Assembly: GCF_932274485.2 (NCBI RefSeq)
Contig: NC_065879.2
Span: 66,609,459-66,673,458, forward strand
From: Patella vulgata
Lineage: Eukaryota > Mollusca > Gastropoda > Patellidae
Direction of reading: 5' to 3'
Length of the DNA: 64,000 nucleotides
Of this stretch, positions 61,473 through 64,000 are shown in pieces; within the stretch, counting starts at the first letter, position 1, and the number at the start of each line of letters is the position of its first letter. A program made the translations under genes and the position numbers. A model generated the notes under the pieces. That model was not told the origin of the DNA. It did no database searches and worked only from the letters and a program-made list of their open reading frames with translations.

Positions 61473-62726
61473 TGGTGAACTTAGGGGCGAGCTTTTTTGA
61501 TAAACCATCACATCATGCCAGGATGAATCTGACTTATGACAAGTACAACAGCTGTACAATAACCTGGAGCTGAGTTTAACGTCGTTGCAGACATCATGGA
61601 TTTATGTTGTCATATTAAAAGTCAAAAGTCTGTTAAGCGATGTGCCACTGTCCAAGGAACAGGTAAGTTCCATGTTGATCGTGCATGAATTGAAGGTGCA
61701 TTGGGCCTTTTTACGAAGCGCGCCCAACCCCACAATTCCGGCACAGTTCCGGTCCAGAAATTGCCGTCATACTTTCGATTTTTGTTGTCTCCAGCTATTA
61801 ATAGAAGTCAACACCCTTCTTTAAACCCTAATAAAAAAGGTCTCCTCAGTTTAATGTTACGATTTTTGTGAGTAACCAGTTTTAAAATTTTTAAATGGTG
61901 GCCTAAGTTACACTTGTCACGCCACCAACTCGACGGTAACTGCAGGACATAATGAAAAATTTATTAGCTATTAATATGTTTATCCGACGGGGCGTTAGTA
62001 GGGCCTATTTATTTATAGACAAAAACAATCAACATTATCATATAATATAAATACAATGTTCAATATTATGCTAATTTTGGTAATCTCAATCGCCTCAAAC
62101 GAAGTCCTCTTCGCTGCAACTGCAACGAATATTGGTCCAAACTGTTTCACAGCCGTAATGCGAAAAAAGCCTTCTTTAAATACTGTACAAGATGGCTGAC
62201 CTTTAAGGTCACGCCCGGTAAAGTTCTATGTGTGACGTCACATCATATGACGCCAATAACACGTGCGTTGTTTACATCGGGTGTAGTACTACAAACTGGT
62301 TCGGGGAGAATTTGCGACTTTTACTCATTACGCTTCCGCATACATTCACTCTAAATAACAAATATTTTATCTATAAATTCTTCAAATACCTTTACTGTCC
62401 CTAGCAATTAAAACTATTCTTTAGAATGTGATTTGCAGAAGAAAATAATTAATATTGGGAGATAAATAACTTGCCCCGGTGATGTCACCCCTATCAATGA
62501 CATTGACGGTCAATCGAATATTTACTGCTGATCAGTTTGATATTGGTCTTCAAACCCAAGGTGAATGTCCTCAACCAAACGGAAGCCGCACATAAATTTC
62601 CACTCTCTAATTACAACGTTTTTGGTCAAAGCAATATTTGATTGTAGTCTACGCCGGGACAATTTTGACAGGGGCAATAGAGGCTAGCCAATTTGGTTAA
62701 CAAAGTGAGTTTAACCTTTAAACGAA
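61473..62726. other. Unassigned; one possible isolated exon
   Basis: 'cgttgcag' at about 61583-61590 and 'aacaggtaagt' near 61660 frame a stretch with ATGs at 61585 and 61596. There is no homology to the receptor exons and no recognised protein, so it is not called. Bases 62200-62300 are CpG-rich ('tgtgacgtcacatcatatga'). Confidence 0.35.
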
Positions 62727-63131
62727 TTAAACATACATTATGCAAGAGCTAAATATGCCAATTGCAGGTCTTTCTTTAGGCCTGAAATGTTATCTAAATT
62801 ATTAACTAGACATTAATTAACTTATACAGACCATAATCAACTCTGGGTGACATCGCTAGCCTGCGATATTTACTGGATTATGATCCCATTTGCTGCTCGA
62901 CTTCCATTCATAATTTAATCATGAAATGGATGATCGAGGCTATGTTTATTATCGTACAGACTTTAGTAATGATGACCGAGACTAGGCCGAAATTTCAATC
63001 GCTTAATTCTCGGTTCATAGTGGATCAATTTGTCTGAAATTTTCACCAAATTGCCTTTACATTATCTAGTTTTTAACTATTATAGTGAAAAATGCCAGCT
63101 CCTTATCGTATCTCCCATAATGTATCTTTAA
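62727..63131 (+). mobile_element. MITE-B copy 4
   Basis: Collinear with 20416-20811 over its full length, with ends 'ttaaacatacattatgcaag' and 'cccataatgtatctttaa'. Confidence 0.75.
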
Positions 63132-63725
63132 TTCAAATTTAAAAATTTACAACAGTACAGTTTGTCCAACACACATACATAATTTTTGTCCATCCAGCGT
63201 TCGTGCGATAACGTTTCAAATAATGACAAAGCCATCTTCATTAGATCAGTCCATCATAAAATCATTTGTGTTAACCAATCAAATGATATTTGACGTTTTG
63301 TTATGATATTCAACAAGAACCATTCAAATTCCCCGAATCTCAGCATATCAAGTCATTGAATGTTATAAATCAGTTCAAATAGAAGAGGGGATACGGACGT
63401 GCCGGTTTCATTTGTTCTTTAATTAAAGGAACCACTCTTCAGTTAAATGGAATAACAACAAACGAACAGTACGTGCACAATACTTCATATTGGGATTTCT
63501 TGTGTGCCTGATATTCCAGGCTTAAGTTCCGCACTCTCAATGCAAAAATAGGAAGTAAAAACATCTTACAAGGCGATATAGTTCTCAGAATATGACGAAG
63601 TTTCCGCTATTCACTTTACTCCAAAATTTTTTCGAATAAAAACTTAAAAGTGCATCAATTTGACGCCATATCCTTTATCCTTTTTATAATCACCATACTG
63701 TCCACGTGATTTGCATTGATCTAGT
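63132..63725. other. Probable 3' flank of the otopetrin-like gene
   Basis: Non-repetitive AT-rich sequence downstream (minus sense) of the stop at 63726. No strong AATAAA was found on the minus strand. ATTAAA occurs near 63418. Confidence 0.35.
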
Positions 63726-64000
63726 TTACATGTGTTTTCTAACTTTCCAAGCATTTTTCCATATATTTGAAAGACATACGGTGGAATGAAAACGGAAATA
63801 TATACCCAGTGGTACAGACACGTGCGTGAATATTGCCCATGCGTCCGGGCCGTACACCTCAACTTGTATTGGATTATGCTGTGGTGTCTGCGTTTCAAAC
63901 GTGTTCAGTGCCCACATTGCAAAATTGCTTAGCAACAAAAATGTTACAAATTCTCGTCCTGGTTTCTTCCGTTCTTGTGCTGATGAAGCAGCCGATAGTC
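63726..64000 (-). CDS. Otopetrin-family proton channel, C-terminal part
   Basis: Minus-strand frame open from the window edge to TAA at 63726-63728, about 90 codons. It reads AQERKKPGREF, then VTFLLLSNFAMWALNTFE, 'YGPDAWAIFTHVSVPLGIY', 'FRFHSTVCLSNIWKNAWK' and VRKHM-stop. The 'NFAMWA..TFE' helix and the 'FRFHSTVCL..IWK' ending are characteristic of otopetrins (OTOP proton-selective channels of the plasma membrane). The stretch covers roughly the last two transmembrane helices. Upstream exons lie beyond the window. Alternative starts inside this frame are irrelevant because the exon continues to the edge. It is transcribed toward the receptor genes. Recognition is by eye but the match is strong. 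Confidence 0.85.
   Translation of the reverse strand, partial: LSAASSAQERKKPGREFVTFLLLSNFAMWALNTFETQTPQHNPIQVEVYGPDAWAIFTHVSVPLGIYFRFHSTVCLSNIWKNAWKVRKHM

Noticed and set aside
61561-61670. Exon 1 of a third receptor gene after module M3
   Set aside because: There is a plausible donor, but the encoded residues share nothing with MMYKVLLVYV or [10 protein letters not shown], and no promoter blocks precede it.
63644-63898. 84-codon minus-strand frame overlapping the otopetrin exon
   Set aside because: It is an out-of-frame shadow of the otopetrin-like coding sequence.

Overview
The window looks like AT-rich animal DNA, most likely from a lophotrochozoan and probably a gastropod mollusc. The reasons are spliced genes with GT-AG introns, two tRNA-derived SINE families, truncated non-LTR retrotransposons, arrays resembling molluscan pearl/HINE elements, and many short DNA transposons. 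The species cannot be named from sequence alone. No bacterial features, CRISPR arrays, rRNA or free-standing tRNA genes were seen, and no retroviral, LTR or Polinton coding sequence was recognised.

Layout. 1-22.7 kb is gene-free and packed with repeats: pearl/HINE-like arrays, SINEs, TTAA-flanked MITEs, small Helitron-like elements, a 1.2-kb arm of a large inverted duplication (partner at 27.0-28.2 kb), a three-level nest of transposons at 14.5-18.2 kb, and a LINE fragment at 21.2-22.6 kb. 22.9-54.4 kb holds two tandem, head-to-tail paralogous genes on the + strand (25137-36391 and 41605-54419). 54.4-63.7 kb is again repeats: hAT and Tc1-like MITEs, a 27-bp satellite with a SINE in it, and a third copy of the module found upstream of each paralogue. 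The last 275 bases encode, on the - strand, the C-terminus of an otopetrin-family proton channel.

The paralogue pair is the main biological content. Each gene has four exons joined by phase-0 introns: a signal-peptide exon; an ectodomain exon with a Ser/Thr-rich linker, a furin-like cysteine cluster and one transmembrane helix; and two cytoplasmic exons. The tails carry five tyrosines in Y-x-N context each (YVNM, YINI, YQNV, YVND, YENH and YENV, YINI, YQNI, YVND, YQNQ), the consensus for Grb2-type SH2 docking. They are therefore candidate tyrosine-phosphorylated receptors or LAT-like adaptors. Their function is inferred, not shown. Promoters (E-box, TATA box) and an upstream module are also duplicated, so the unit of duplication was about 16-18 kb. 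Gene 2 has a candidate alternative last exon that would remove most docking sites.

Limits: all family calls were made by eye. Identity levels are impressions unless a base count is stated. Exon boundaries rest on splice signals, frame and agreement between the two paralogues.
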